64,000 nucleotides of DNA from CAVYXZ01 sp965223835 (GTDB taxonomy: Bacteria; Chloroflexota; Anaerolineae; Aggregatilineales; Phototrophicaceae), in assembly GCA_965223835.1 (NCBI GenBank), contig CBDCXQ010000001.1, positions 434,001 to 498,000 of the forward strand, in the 5' to 3' direction. Made by a program: the position numbers and the translations under genes. This document shows positions 15,856-27,702 of the stretch, piece after piece. The notes below the pieces were generated by a model. That model worked only from the letters and a program-made list of their open reading frames with translations. It did no database searches and had not been told where the DNA came from. How positions within the stretch are numbered: the stretch's first letter is position 1; every line of letters starts with the position of its first letter.

Positions 15856-17049
15856 ATGGAGACTCTGGCAAGTCGTTATCAAATTTTGAAGACACTGGAG
15901 ACCAACACAAAAGCCGATATTCGACTGGCCCATGACCAGGTGTTGGATCGTCGGGTAATGGTTAAACTGGGGCGACGTGACAGCGATTATTATCGGGATG
16001 GTCTGTTTGAGTATGAAGCACAGCTGGCAGCTCGATTAGAGCATCCGCATGTACTGCCAGTTTACGATTATGGTATTCATGATGAATTCTGGTTCATGAT
16101 TCTACGGTTTTATAACGAGACATTGTATGAGTATCTCAAGCGGGCGGCAGGTTCGCTACCCCTGCAAGCAGCATTGGACCTAGCACGACAGATTGCCAGT
16201 GCGATTGACTATATTCATGCCCAACAGGTTACGCACGGTAATTTAAAGCCACAGTGGATTGTTCTGGATACTGAAAACAATCAGCAAATACATCCCTATA
16301 TCTCCGATTTCGGGGTGGCGGCCAAAGGGGCCGGTAGCGAGGGGCGAGTCGCCTATACCGCGCCAGAACAGTACAGCAATGCCGAAATTACCCGGCGGGC
16401 GGATCTCTATGCCTTCGGGGTCATTTTATATGAATGTTTTTCCGGGCGTTTCGTCGCTGATGACAAAAGTCACCTGTCGCGCTCACCGACTGACCGTCAA
16501 TATAAAGTGCGACCGGTGCGGCCCGAGGTTCCGATCGGTGTTGATCTGGTCATTGATCGCCTGACACGAGTTGACCCAAACGAACGATATGCGACCGCTT
16601 CTAATGCGCTGGAAGATCTGACACACGCTTTTTACTCCGGACAAGGGGCTTTAGATGGGCGGGTCTTTATAAGCTATGCGCGTAAAGATCAGGATTATGT
16701 TCATAAACTGGCGAAGCAATTGCGGGGCGTTGGTGTTGATTTGTGGATTGACCAGGAGATCGCACCTGGTATGAATTGGGATCAACAGATCGAGGCCGCA
16801 CTGAACGAATGTGATCAAATGCTGCTGGTTTTTTCCTCCGCGGCGCTGAAATCAGAGAATGTCCATGATGAATGGAGTTACTTTCTCGAACAGGGGAAAG
16901 CCGTCCATATTTTTGTCTATCAGGATTGTGAACTACCCTTTCGCTTGCGCCGCCGCCAATACTTTTTGAGCAAGGGCGATTTACTGGCGGATGTGAGCCA
17001 GATTGTGGATGTTTTAGCCGGTGGCAACCCGAATCGGCGCAATGTCTAA
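15856..17049 (+). CDS. Pseudokinase-TIR domain fusion protein
   Basis: The 397-aa protein joins a Ser/Thr kinase fold (about 8-262) to a TIR domain (about 269-380). The kinase part keeps the beta3 Lys (VMVK, Lys37), ISDFGVA (151-153) and YTAPEQ, and ends with a normal C-lobe. It lacks a glycine loop, and its catalytic loop reads HGNLKPQW instead of HRDLKPxN: the catalytic Asp is Asn129 and the Mg-binding Asn is Trp134. It should therefore be catalytically dead or very weak. The TIR part has RVFISYARKDQDYVHKLAKQL, VDLWIDQEI and a Glu in VHDEWSYF (Glu339) at the NADase position. The start follows recR by 2 nt, so the genes are coupled. A sensor/effector or scaffold role is inferred; it could also just bind another TIR protein. 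Confidence 0.85.
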   Translation: METLASRYQILKTLETNTKADIRLAHDQVLDRRVMVKLGRRDSDYYRDGLFEYEAQLAARLEHPHVLPVYDYGIHDEFWFMILRFYNETLYEYLKRAAGSLPLQAALDLARQIASAIDYIHAQQVTHGNLKPQWIVLDTENNQQIHPYISDFGVAAKGAGSEGRVAYTAPEQYSNAEITRRADLYAFGVILYECFSGRFVADDKSHLSRSPTDRQYKVRPVRPEVPIGVDLVIDRLTRVDPNERYATASNALEDLTHAFYSGQGALDGRVFISYARKDQDYVHKLAKQLRGVGVDLWIDQEIAPGMNWDQQIEAALNECDQMLLVFSSAALKSENVHDEWSYFLEQGKAVHIFVYQDCELPFRLRRRQYFLSKGDLLADVSQIVDVLAGGNPNRRNV

Positions 17050-17067
17050 AAAGGTGAAGAAAAAGAC

Positions 17068-17095
17068 TTGACAGAGTGCAGTAAACTGCTATACT
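17068..17095 (+). promoter_or_regulatory. Strong promoter (P1) of the rRNA operon
   Basis: Perfect TTGACA at 17068-17073, 16-nt spacer and TATACT at 17090-17095, starting 18 nt after the TIR gene. A G/C-rich stretch (GCGCTGCGC) follows at the expected start site, as in stringently controlled rRNA promoters. The leader runs ~220 nt to the 16S; no gene is seen in it. Confidence 0.8.
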
Positions 17096-17170
17096 GCGCT
17101 GCGCTCTGGAGAAAAAGGCCGCGATAACCCAAATATCCCAAATGGATTTGGGGAAAGATGGGGGAGACGG

Positions 17171-17199
17171 TTGACAGTTGGTTAGGGGGTTGGTACCCT
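17171..17199 (+). promoter_or_regulatory. Possible second rRNA promoter (P2)
   Basis: TTGACA at 17171-17176, 17-nt spacer, TACCCT at 17194-17199. The -10 is weak (three of six). Tandem rRNA promoters are common, but this one is only a candidate. Confidence 0.35.
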
Positions 17200-17319
17200 A
17201 ATGAAACCCACCGTGAACAGTGGGCGCAGCTTAACAACAGGATAGTGAAGACGGAAAGCAGCAAAAGCGGACCCAAAACAGTTGGTCTCTGGCTGAAAAA
17301 ACAGAGGCGAGATAACGAT

Positions 17320-18820
<1,501 letters not shown>

Positions 18821-18917
18821 CTAGGGATGAGTTGGTGATGTGCAAGCATCCCAGCAGTCCAAACACCATTGGTCAGCAATCTGGTTTCCGTCTCACTATC
18901 CTGTCGTTAAGCGTTAA

Positions 18918-18991
<74 letters not shown>

Positions 18992-19004
18992 CACAACATG
19001 TCGT

Positions 19005-19080
19005 GGGGATGTAGCTCAGTTGGGAGAGCGGTGCCTTTGCAAGGCATAGGTCAGGGGTTCGAGTCCCCTCATCTCCACCA
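19005..19080 (+). tRNA. tRNA-Ala (TGC)
   Basis: Acceptor GGGGATG/CATCTCC, D-stem GCTC/GAGC, anticodon stem GTGCC/GGCAT with loop TTTGCAA (TGC), T-arm AGGGG-TTCGAGT-CCCCT, discriminator A and an encoded CCA at 19078-19080. It is the second spacer tRNA, in the usual Ile-Ala order. Confidence 0.97.
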
Positions 19081-19088
19081 GAAAAGCC

Positions 19089-19117
19089 TTGACAGGGTGC
19101 TAGGTAGTTGGTAGAGT
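19089..19117 (+). promoter_or_regulatory. Promoter-like element inside the 16S-23S spacer
   Basis: TTGACA at 19089-19094, 17-nt spacer, TAGAGT at 19112-19117 (four of six), starting 9 nt after tRNA-Ala. It could boost 23S-5S synthesis or drive a short RNA ending at the terminator-like hairpin at 19220-19245. Confidence 0.45.
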
Positions 19118-19219
19118 AGGGTTTGAGTAAGGTAAATAAGGAAGCACGAGTACTTGACGACCATGATGGTGGGACAGCAAACGAGATAGCAGTGGTCAGG
19201 TAACGAATGGCGTGTTGCA

Positions 19220-19245
19220 CAGCCCGGGATTGCCGGGCTGTTTTT
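19220..19245 (+). terminator. Terminator-like hairpin in the 16S-23S spacer
   Basis: An 8-bp stem CAGCCCGG/CCGGGCTG with a 5-nt loop is followed by TTTTT. This is a textbook intrinsic terminator, yet it lies 160 nt before the 23S gene. rRNA transcripts normally carry antitermination complexes that read through such signals. It may instead be a processing stem, or the end of a spacer RNA. Confidence 0.65.
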
Positions 19246-19407
19246 ATGAGATGAGGCATGATGTCAGTTGGTGGGTCCAAGCAAGCGTTTGGGGCCAGCA
19301 ACGGGCGAGGTGCCCGCCCCCCGGCGCGACCGGGGACGCAGCTTAACAATCACATACGCGAAAAACGAACAAAGTAACGCGAGAGCATCAATTTCTCCGT
19401 ATCACAT
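19246..19407 (+). other. Remainder of the 16S-23S spacer
   Basis: About 160 nt with no gene seen. It holds a G/C-rich segment (GGTGCCCGCCCCCCGGCG near 19310) that can pair locally and probably forms part of the 23S processing stem, then an A-rich stretch before the 23S 5' end. Confidence 0.5.
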
Positions 19408-22235
<2,828 letters not shown>

Positions 22236-22341
22236 TGTGGTACGGAGGAGTGGGTGCTTTCGTGCGAGACGGAGTTCGTTAAATAGTATGTGATTGTAAA
22301 CAAGATCGTCAAGCTTGTGAAACACGAGGTGAAGGTGTTTT

Positions 22342-22457
22342 GTTGGTGGCTAGAGCCGTGGGGGTCCACCCGGTCCCATCCCGAACCCGGTCGTTAAGCC
22401 CACGAGCGCGGATGGTACTGCACTGGTGACGGTGTGGGAGAGTACGCCGCTGCCAAC
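22342..22457 (+). rRNA. rrf: 5S ribosomal RNA
   Basis: About 116 nt closed by GTTGG/CCAAC. The middle carries CCCATCCCGAACCCGG, the conserved loop text of 5S, and GGGAGAGTACGCCGCTGCC near the end. It lies ~106 nt after the 23S. Pyrimidine-rich DNA with T-runs follows (22470-22520) but no clear hairpin terminator; the next gene is convergent. Confidence 0.93.
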
Positions 22458-22528
22458 TCGACCCTTCGCCTCTTTTTTCTTTTCCCTCAACTCAACTCCC
22501 CTATCTTACTCTTTTTTTCATGCAAACC

Positions 22529-23641
22529 TTAAATAAAAACCGCTTCCTGCCAGACGACAGGGTCATATTCCACACCCAGCCCTGGTCCCGTTGGCACCGA
22601 AACGACGCCGTTTTCAACATCAAATGTAGGCGTGTACCAGTTTGGCGTGGGACGCGGCGTGCCATGATATTCCTGAAACGGCCCGTTATTCTTTACCATT
22701 GAGGCGAAATGCACCATATAGGCGGTGTTGGCATCGGACGTCGGGCTGTGCGGCGTACAATTCATGCCAACCGCTGCCGCCATGTTCGCCACTTGCAAGC
22801 AGCGAATCAACCCCCCGTTATACAGTACATCTGGCTGGACCAAATCGACTGTGTGATTGCGGATCACGGCTTCGAACCGCGCCAGACTATTTTCCTGTTC
22901 ACAGCTACCGACTGGAATCGTGAGGGCATCCGTCACCTTTTGGGTCGCGTCATAATCTTCGAACGGACAGGGTTCTTCAAATAGCTTTACGTCGTGATCT
23001 TGCAGCATATGCCCGATCTCGATTGCGGTCGGCGCATCATAGGAACTGTTGGCATCGACATAGATGGTGATGTCATCACCGAATGTCTTGCGGGCCAGCG
23101 GAATTAACCTATCGGTGCGTCCGGGAAAGGCATCGGCATTATTGCTCATGCGTCCGCCAATCTTGAGTTTGACCGCCTGCGAACCGCTCTCTGCCAGCCG
23201 CTTTGCCAGCCAATCCACTTCTTCCTTCGGCGTCGTGGCGCGGGTGAGGCTGGAAATATAGACCGGAATCTCCGTGCGGATTACTTTGCCGAGCAATGCA
23301 CCAACGGATTTACCTGCCACTTTGCCCAACAAATCGAGGAGTGCCAGTTCGACATGGGCAACGCTGTTCCACAACATCAGTCCGGTATATTTATAATTAT
23401 TCTGGTAGGTGTGGATGCTGCCAATCAGGTCCGGCAGATCGCGCAGATCCTTGCCGATGAAATAGGGTGCGACCAGTTCTTTGAACATCGGCAACATATA
23501 ATATAGTCGCTTGTTGGCCCGCATGATGCCGGTTTGACCATCAGTTGCAGTTGTACGCACAAAATCGCCGTAATCCGAGCGTAAGACTTCAATTTTCCTG
23601 GCGATGACCGGCGTTGACAGATGCTGATACAAATCAATCAT
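22529..23641 (-). CDS. Mandelate racemase/muconate lactonizing enzyme family protein
   Basis: The 370-aa protein is an enolase-superfamily enzyme that abstracts the alpha-proton of a carboxylate. The N-terminal cap domain is followed by a barrel with a catalytic-type VKLKIGG, then metal ligands in IYVDANSS (Asp), LFEEPCPFED (Glu) and GSCEQEN (Glu), and a later CTPHSPTS His. This order fits the MR/MLE subgroup (sugar-acid dehydratases such as galactonate or fuconate dehydratase, or racemases). The substrate cannot be told. The start codon overlaps the stop of the EamA transporter gene by 4 nt (ATGA), so the pair is coupled and the transporter may carry its substrate or product. Its 3' end faces the rRNA operon. 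Confidence 0.9.
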   Translation of the reverse strand: MIDLYQHLSTPVIARKIEVLRSDYGDFVRTTATDGQTGIMRANKRLYYMLPMFKELVAPYFIGKDLRDLPDLIGSIHTYQNNYKYTGLMLWNSVAHVELALLDLLGKVAGKSVGALLGKVIRTEIPVYISSLTRATTPKEEVDWLAKRLAESGSQAVKLKIGGRMSNNADAFPGRTDRLIPLARKTFGDDITIYVDANSSYDAPTAIEIGHMLQDHDVKLFEEPCPFEDYDATQKVTDALTIPVGSCEQENSLARFEAVIRNHTVDLVQPDVLYNGGLIRCLQVANMAAAVGMNCTPHSPTSDANTAYMVHFASMVKNNGPFQEYHGTPRPTPNWYTPTFDVENGVVSVPTGPGLGVEYDPVVWQEAVFI

Positions 23642-24543
23642 TTCGCCCCCTGTTTGGCTAACCGTTTTAGACGAAGTCGTAAATTTACAATTGCGATGCC
23701 AGCAAAGATCAAGCCACCACCGATGAGTAGTGGTAGACCAACTTCTTCCTGTAAAAACAACGCACCGAGTACCACCCCAACGGGCGGCACGACATACGTG
23801 ACCATTGACGCCCGCGCGACGCCCAATTCACGCACGACGAAATAATAAAACAAGTAGGCCACAAAGGTATTCAGCACGCCCAGGATAATCACTGCATTTA
23901 GCGCGTCGGCACTGACACTGGTTAGCGGTGTAAATCCAGCCGGTGCCAGGAATGCTAACGGGGCCGTTGCGACAGTTGACACGATCATTGACGAGGCGGC
24001 TACGACAATCGGCGCGATGTTATTTTGGATAATCTTGCGCACCAGCGTTGTAAAGGTGGCGTAACATAACGAGGCCCCCACCATTCCAAACATCCCAAAT
24101 AGACTGTTCTCGCCGCCGATCTCACTGCTGAATAACACGACAATGCCGATAAAACCGGTTGCCAACCCGATCACTTTTTGCACGCTCATGCGCTCATCAG
24201 CGAACACCAGATGGGCAATCACGAGCGCGAATAGGGCTGCCGTCGATTGTAGAACGGCGGCCAGTCCGCTGGTGATAAATTGCTCGGCCCACGTAATGAG
24301 CATGAAGGGCGCGACGACATTGCCTAAGCCAATAATAATGAGGGCACGCCAGGTCGACCAGTCGGTGGGGATCGGTATGCGACGCAGGACTACGACTGTA
24401 CACAGGCCAATCGCCGCGATCGCGGTTCGAAAAAAGACGACTTCAGGCGGCGTGAATTCTTCTACTCCAATTCGAATAAATAGAAATGATGACCCCCACA
24501 CGGCCCCCACCAGCCAGAATGCCGCCCATGCCTGCTTGTTCAT
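23638..24543 (-). CDS. EamA/DMT family transporter
   Basis: The 301-aa protein has about ten hydrophobic helices in two five-helix EamA halves. Sequence marks are the opening AAFWLVGAVWGSSFLFIRIGVEEF, FRTAIAAIGL, and the second-half FVAYLFYYFVVRELGVARAS and PPVGVVLGALFLQEEVGLPLLIGGGLIFAGI. The family exports or imports metabolites such as amino acids, purines and sugars; the direction is not readable here. It is the first gene of a two-gene operon with the enolase-superfamily enzyme. Confidence 0.92.
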   Translation of the reverse strand: MNKQAWAAFWLVGAVWGSSFLFIRIGVEEFTPPEVVFFRTAIAAIGLCTVVVLRRIPIPTDWSTWRALIIIGLGNVVAPFMLITWAEQFITSGLAAVLQSTAALFALVIAHLVFADERMSVQKVIGLATGFIGIVVLFSSEIGGENSLFGMFGMVGASLCYATFTTLVRKIIQNNIAPIVVAASSMIVSTVATAPLAFLAPAGFTPLTSVSADALNAVIILGVLNTFVAYLFYYFVVRELGVARASMVTYVVPPVGVVLGALFLQEEVGLPLLIGGGLIFAGIAIVNLRLRLKRLAKQGAK

Positions 24544-24570
24544 GCTGTTGTCCTTTAGCTGTACCCGTCT

Positions 24571-24599
24571 AGCCTACGCTACTGCTCAATCACTGTCAA
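24571..24599 (-). promoter_or_regulatory. Promoter of the EamA-enolase superfamily operon
   Basis: On the minus strand, perfect TTGACA (24599-24594), 17-nt spacer, TAGGCT (24576-24571). The -10 is weak. It lies 28 nt upstream of the EamA start. Confidence 0.5.
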
Positions 24600-24796
24600 T
24601 GGACGCCAGAATCCATCAGCGCGGGCTGTAAAATAACAAAATACTAACCTGATTCCGGCGCTATGTTAGCGATGACCAATAATCACCGTGATGATCGCGC
24701 CATTGCTATAACGCTATTCATGTCGATGTGTGAAATTGGCTTGCCCGATGTGTTATACTTTGATTAAACTGGGAGACGTTGGGGAGGGTGCGGGCC

Positions 24797-25780
24797 ATGA
24801 CCAATCAGCCGGACGAGTTTTTTAATATTGATGACGTGTTATTGTTCAGTGGGCATGCGCACCGCGACCTGGCCGACGAAATCGCCGAACACCTGGGAAT
24901 CACGGTTAGCCCCTCGACAAAATCCGAATTCTCCAATGACAATTTTGAGGTGCAACTGGGCGTCACCGTGCGGCAGAAAAATGTTTTTCTGCTGCAACCA
25001 CTGGTCAAGCCCACCAGCGACAATCTGCTCGAGTTGCTCATGATGATGGACATTGCCCGGACCTCCGGCGCACGTAGCATTCATGCTATCGTCCCCTATT
25101 ATTCTTATGCCCGTTCCGATAAAAAAGATGCACCCCGCATCTCGATTGCTGGACGTTTGATCGCTGATTTGATGGTTACTGCCGGGGTAGATCATGTCAT
25201 CACCATGACCTTGCATTCGCCCCAGGTGCATGGCTTCTTTACGGTGCATACCGATCACCTCACCGCGCAATCGGTATTTGTCGATCATTTCCAGCAGCAG
25301 GACTTGACCAATTGTGTCGTGGTGTCGCCGGACATCGGCAATGCCAAACGTGCTTCCAAGCTGGCCCGCGCGCTGGAGCTGCCGCTGGCGATTGGCGAGA
25401 AAAAACGGCTATCAGATGACACGGTAATTGTGTCCAGTGTCCTGGGTGAGGTCAAAGGCAAACGCATTATCCTGGTGGATGATGAAATCGCCACTGGTGG
25501 GACCATGATCGAACTCATTCGCTTTTTGAAAGACATTGGGGCCGGGCCAATTTCGCTGGTGTGTACGCATGGCCTGTTCAGCGGGAACGCCAAAGAGCGG
25601 TTCGATGCGATTGATGAGATTCAGGAAATCGTCACCACCAACACGGTGCCGCTGCCAGCAGAGCGCCGCCCGAATAAGTTGATTGCGCTCTCGGTTGGAC
25701 ACATCTTCGGCGAGGTCATTCAGTGTAGTGTGCGGGGCGAATCTGTCGGCGAGTTGTTCGAGTTCTGGCCGGATACGTAG
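24797..25780 (+). CDS. prs: Ribose-phosphate pyrophosphokinase
   Basis: ATG 24797 is chosen because GGGAGG ends 9 nt upstream; an in-frame TTG 18 nt earlier lacks this. The 327-aa enzyme makes PRPP from ribose 5-phosphate and ATP for nucleotide, His and Trp synthesis. FSGHAHRDLADEIAEHLGI opens the N-terminal half; the flexible loop and ATP region include YYSYARSDKKDAPRIS and the TLHSPQVHGFF strand. The PRPP loop is RIILVDDEIATGGTM. The usual YARQDRK is YARSDKK here. A TATACT at 24754-24759 may be its -10 box. The last ~150 bp are present again 1392 bp downstream as a fragment. Confidence 0.95.
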   Translation: MTNQPDEFFNIDDVLLFSGHAHRDLADEIAEHLGITVSPSTKSEFSNDNFEVQLGVTVRQKNVFLLQPLVKPTSDNLLELLMMMDIARTSGARSIHAIVPYYSYARSDKKDAPRISIAGRLIADLMVTAGVDHVITMTLHSPQVHGFFTVHTDHLTAQSVFVDHFQQQDLTNCVVVSPDIGNAKRASKLARALELPLAIGEKKRLSDDTVIVSSVLGEVKGKRIILVDDEIATGGTMIELIRFLKDIGAGPISLVCTHGLFSGNAKERFDAIDEIQEIVTTNTVPLPAERRPNKLIALSVGHIFGEVIQCSVRGESVGELFEFWPDT

Positions 25781-25793
25781 GGAAGTGCTGAGT
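25634..25793 (+). repeat. Direct repeat copy 1: 3' end of prs
   Basis: 160 bp covering the last 49 codons and 13 nt past the prs stop. It matches 27026-27185 without gaps, with about 13 differences counted by eye. Nearly all differences are at third codon positions. Confidence 0.9.
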
Positions 25794-25827
25794 GCCTGGT
25801 GCTGAGTCGGAGTTACCGTAACCAGCG

Positions 25828-26835
25828 GTGAGTGGGGTAATAAAGAGACTACTTATCCTCATTGTGGTCATTACAGCTTTTTGCTGTTTGTTATTGACTA
25901 TTCTGATTCTACATGTTGTCTCTAAGAATTGTACAGCTTCAAATCAACATGTAACAACCACGCGTTACCGGGGCACATCACTTGCCCCTGATGGCCTTGA
26001 AGCGATTACGAAAAATAACCTGCATCGATTAGTGCCCTTAATCTTGCTTGAAGGCGAATACCAGCCTCGATTTTCTGTTGCTTTTAACTCAGATGGAACA
26101 CTATTAGCCGCTGGTGGCGATAGCATCGTTCCGGTTTCTTCTCGTTTTCACTGTGGTTCGGTATGGGTGTATGAGATTGTTTCTGGTGAATTTATTACGC
26201 GCAAGCTAGATGCTGTTATACAAGATGTATCATTTGGTCCTGATCGCCACAGCCTGGCGTTTCTCACATCTGAATGGTTTGCTGTTCCCGGTATAGATAA
26301 TGTAGTCGTATGGGATATTGTTTATGATGATGAGTACACAATCACGCAGTCAGAAGACTTATGCCGTGTCGTTTTTCATCCCACGAATTCGATGCTTTAT
26401 ATTTTCAGCAGAACAGGACTTTCTACTATTTGGCATCCTATAAACGGTGAACAAGTCTATCAAGATATTTTAGAATCCAAATTTTCGAGTTCACCTGCTC
26501 CCTGTCAGTCGAAAATGAGCTATTCACCAGACAGAAGTTTGCTGATAATCCCACACAGGCGAGATTCTGGCTATCTTGAATTTGTCGATACAGAGCTTGA
26601 AGGCACTGTGCCACACATCGTTAAACTCGATCAATATCTTCCGCAATTTGTTGAACAGAGCTTTGGCTTTGATGCGAACGGGAAATCTTACCCTATCGCC
26701 TATATGCCTGTGCGAACTACTGCTTTCAGTCCAGATGGTAAACTGCTAGCGATTGCGATTGGATCGTCGTTTGGTTTCGATAATGATGGAGCAGTACAAA
26801 TCTGGGGCGTGCCAGTTGGATATGATTCAGAATAG
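25828..26835 (+). CDS. Membrane-anchored WD40-like beta-propeller protein
   Basis: A GTG-started 335-aa protein with one N-terminal membrane helix (LLILIVVITAFCCLLLTILIL). Degenerate propeller blades follow, marked by FNSDGTLLAAGGD, FGPDRHSLAFL, FHPTNSMLYIF, YSPDRSLLIIP and FSPDGKLLAIAIG, and the last strand is VQIWGVP. Five blades are clear, so one or two may be too divergent to see. The gene is more A/T-rich than its neighbours. It lies exactly between two copies of the prs 3' end and ends 11 bp before a radical SAM gene fragment, so it probably arrived by transfer or rearrangement. The stop may be close to the breakpoint, so a C-terminal truncation is possible. Function unknown. Confidence 0.65.
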   Translation: MSGVIKRLLILIVVITAFCCLLLTILILHVVSKNCTASNQHVTTTRYRGTSLAPDGLEAITKNNLHRLVPLILLEGEYQPRFSVAFNSDGTLLAAGGDSIVPVSSRFHCGSVWVYEIVSGEFITRKLDAVIQDVSFGPDRHSLAFLTSEWFAVPGIDNVVVWDIVYDDEYTITQSEDLCRVVFHPTNSMLYIFSRTGLSTIWHPINGEQVYQDILESKFSSSPAPCQSKMSYSPDRSLLIIPHRRDSGYLEFVDTELEGTVPHIVKLDQYLPQFVEQSFGFDANGKSYPIAYMPVRTTAFSPDGKLLAIAIGSSFGFDNDGAVQIWGVPVGYDSE

Positions 26836-26845
26836 TTTTTGCTGC

Positions 26846-27034
26846 CGGGGCGGGATGCTGGCAAAGCCTTCATTGCTCCAGCCGACATGGGGATGCTGCT
26901 GCCGTAGCGCATCATATAGGTGCCGGGCCGGGTCGTCATCGCGCCAGTTGTATTGCGCTACATCTGCAAACGGACTTTGTGCTGTCCGCGTTCCCGCACT
27001 GCCATCGCCCTCGACAAATGTATCGACCACCAAC
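26846..27034 (-). pseudogene. Remnant of a radical SAM gene (C-terminal ~63 codons)
   Basis: 189 bp matching 27715-27903, the 3' part of the intact radical SAM gene, in the same orientation and without gaps. The frame still reads VDTFVEGDGSAGTRTAQSPF and HVGWSNEGFASIPPR before a stop near 26827. Several residues differ, so it derives from a diverged homologue rather than a fresh copy. It is fused to the prs-tail fragment through a shared 9-nt ACCACCAAC at 27026-27034. Confidence 0.85.
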
Positions 27035-27185
27035 ACGGTGCCGCTGCCAGCAGAACGCCGCCCGAATAAGTTGATTACGCTCTCAGTGGGTCACATCTTC
27101 GGTGAGGTCATTCAGTGTAGTGTGCAGGGTGAATCCGTCGGTGAGTTATTCGAATTCTGGCCCGATACGTAGGGAAGTGCTGAGT
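27026..27185 (+). pseudogene. Remnant of prs (C-terminal ~49 codons), direct repeat copy 2
   Basis: 160 bp homologous to 25634-25793, including the stop codon and the following GGGAAGTGCTGAGT. The frame is still open and reads NTVPLPAERRPNKLITLSVG to EFWPDT, with only two amino-acid changes against the intact gene. The upstream 85% of the gene is missing. This copy evolved under protein-level constraint before it became a fragment. Confidence 0.9.
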
Positions 27186-27231
27186 ACCCATTATCTGGAT
27201 AGCGTGCACTGGTTGAATCTAACTTTACTCA

Positions 27232-27702
27232 TTATTGTCCAGAAATTCGTTTCTCATACGCGAGCAGCGTGAGGTCGGGATATGCTTCCTGACCGACTTT
27301 GACATAGCCCAGTTTCTCGTAAAAATGTTGGTTACGAATAGCATAGTCGGGGGTATCGAGCGTCCATTTTGTGGCAGCATAGGTTTGCTCAATAAAGTGC
27401 ATCGCGCGTGTGCCAATTCCGCGATTGTGAAAAGCAGGTTCTACGTAGATAAGGTCCAGGTGAAAGTGGCCTTCGCCTAAATCAAATACAGCTATGCCGC
27501 CAATGATCTTGCCTTCAACCAGGATTTTAAAATAATCGCTGTCTTTCAGCTTTTGGAGCAGGCTCTCGACAGAATCGTAGCCGGGTGGGCCGCCAATTTC
27601 GACGCCTGGGTAAATAACAGCATCATTGTGAAACGCGGCAATTTGTACTTTGACCAGGTGTTCGGCGTCGACAGCAGTAGCGGGTTCTATTGTGATAATC
27701 AT
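27232..27702 (-). CDS. GNAT family N-acetyltransferase
   Basis: Read from ATG 27702, which has GGAGGAA at a good distance, the protein is 156 aa. It has the GNAT layout: IITIEPATAVDAEHLVKVQ at strand 1, then IIGGIAVFDLGEGHFHLDLIYVEPAFHNRGIGTRAMHFIEQ, which includes the acetyl-CoA loop (HNRGIGTRA). The C-terminus carries NQHFYEKLGYVKVG. The substrate is unknown. The start overlaps the radical SAM stop by 4 nt (ATGA), so it is the last gene of the six-gene minus-strand operon that begins with the ClpC-type gene. Confidence 0.88.
   Translation of the reverse strand: MIITIEPATAVDAEHLVKVQIAAFHNDAVIYPGVEIGGPPGYDSVESLLQKLKDSDYFKILVEGKIIGGIAVFDLGEGHFHLDLIYVEPAFHNRGIGTRAMHFIEQTYAATKWTLDTPDYAIRNQHFYEKLGYVKVGQEAYPDLTLLAYEKRISGQ

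Noticed and set aside
26753..27172. A 139-codon plus-strand open frame over the scar region
   Set aside because: Its first part is antisense to the radical SAM remnant and its last part is the prs tail, so it is a chance fusion across the breakpoint.
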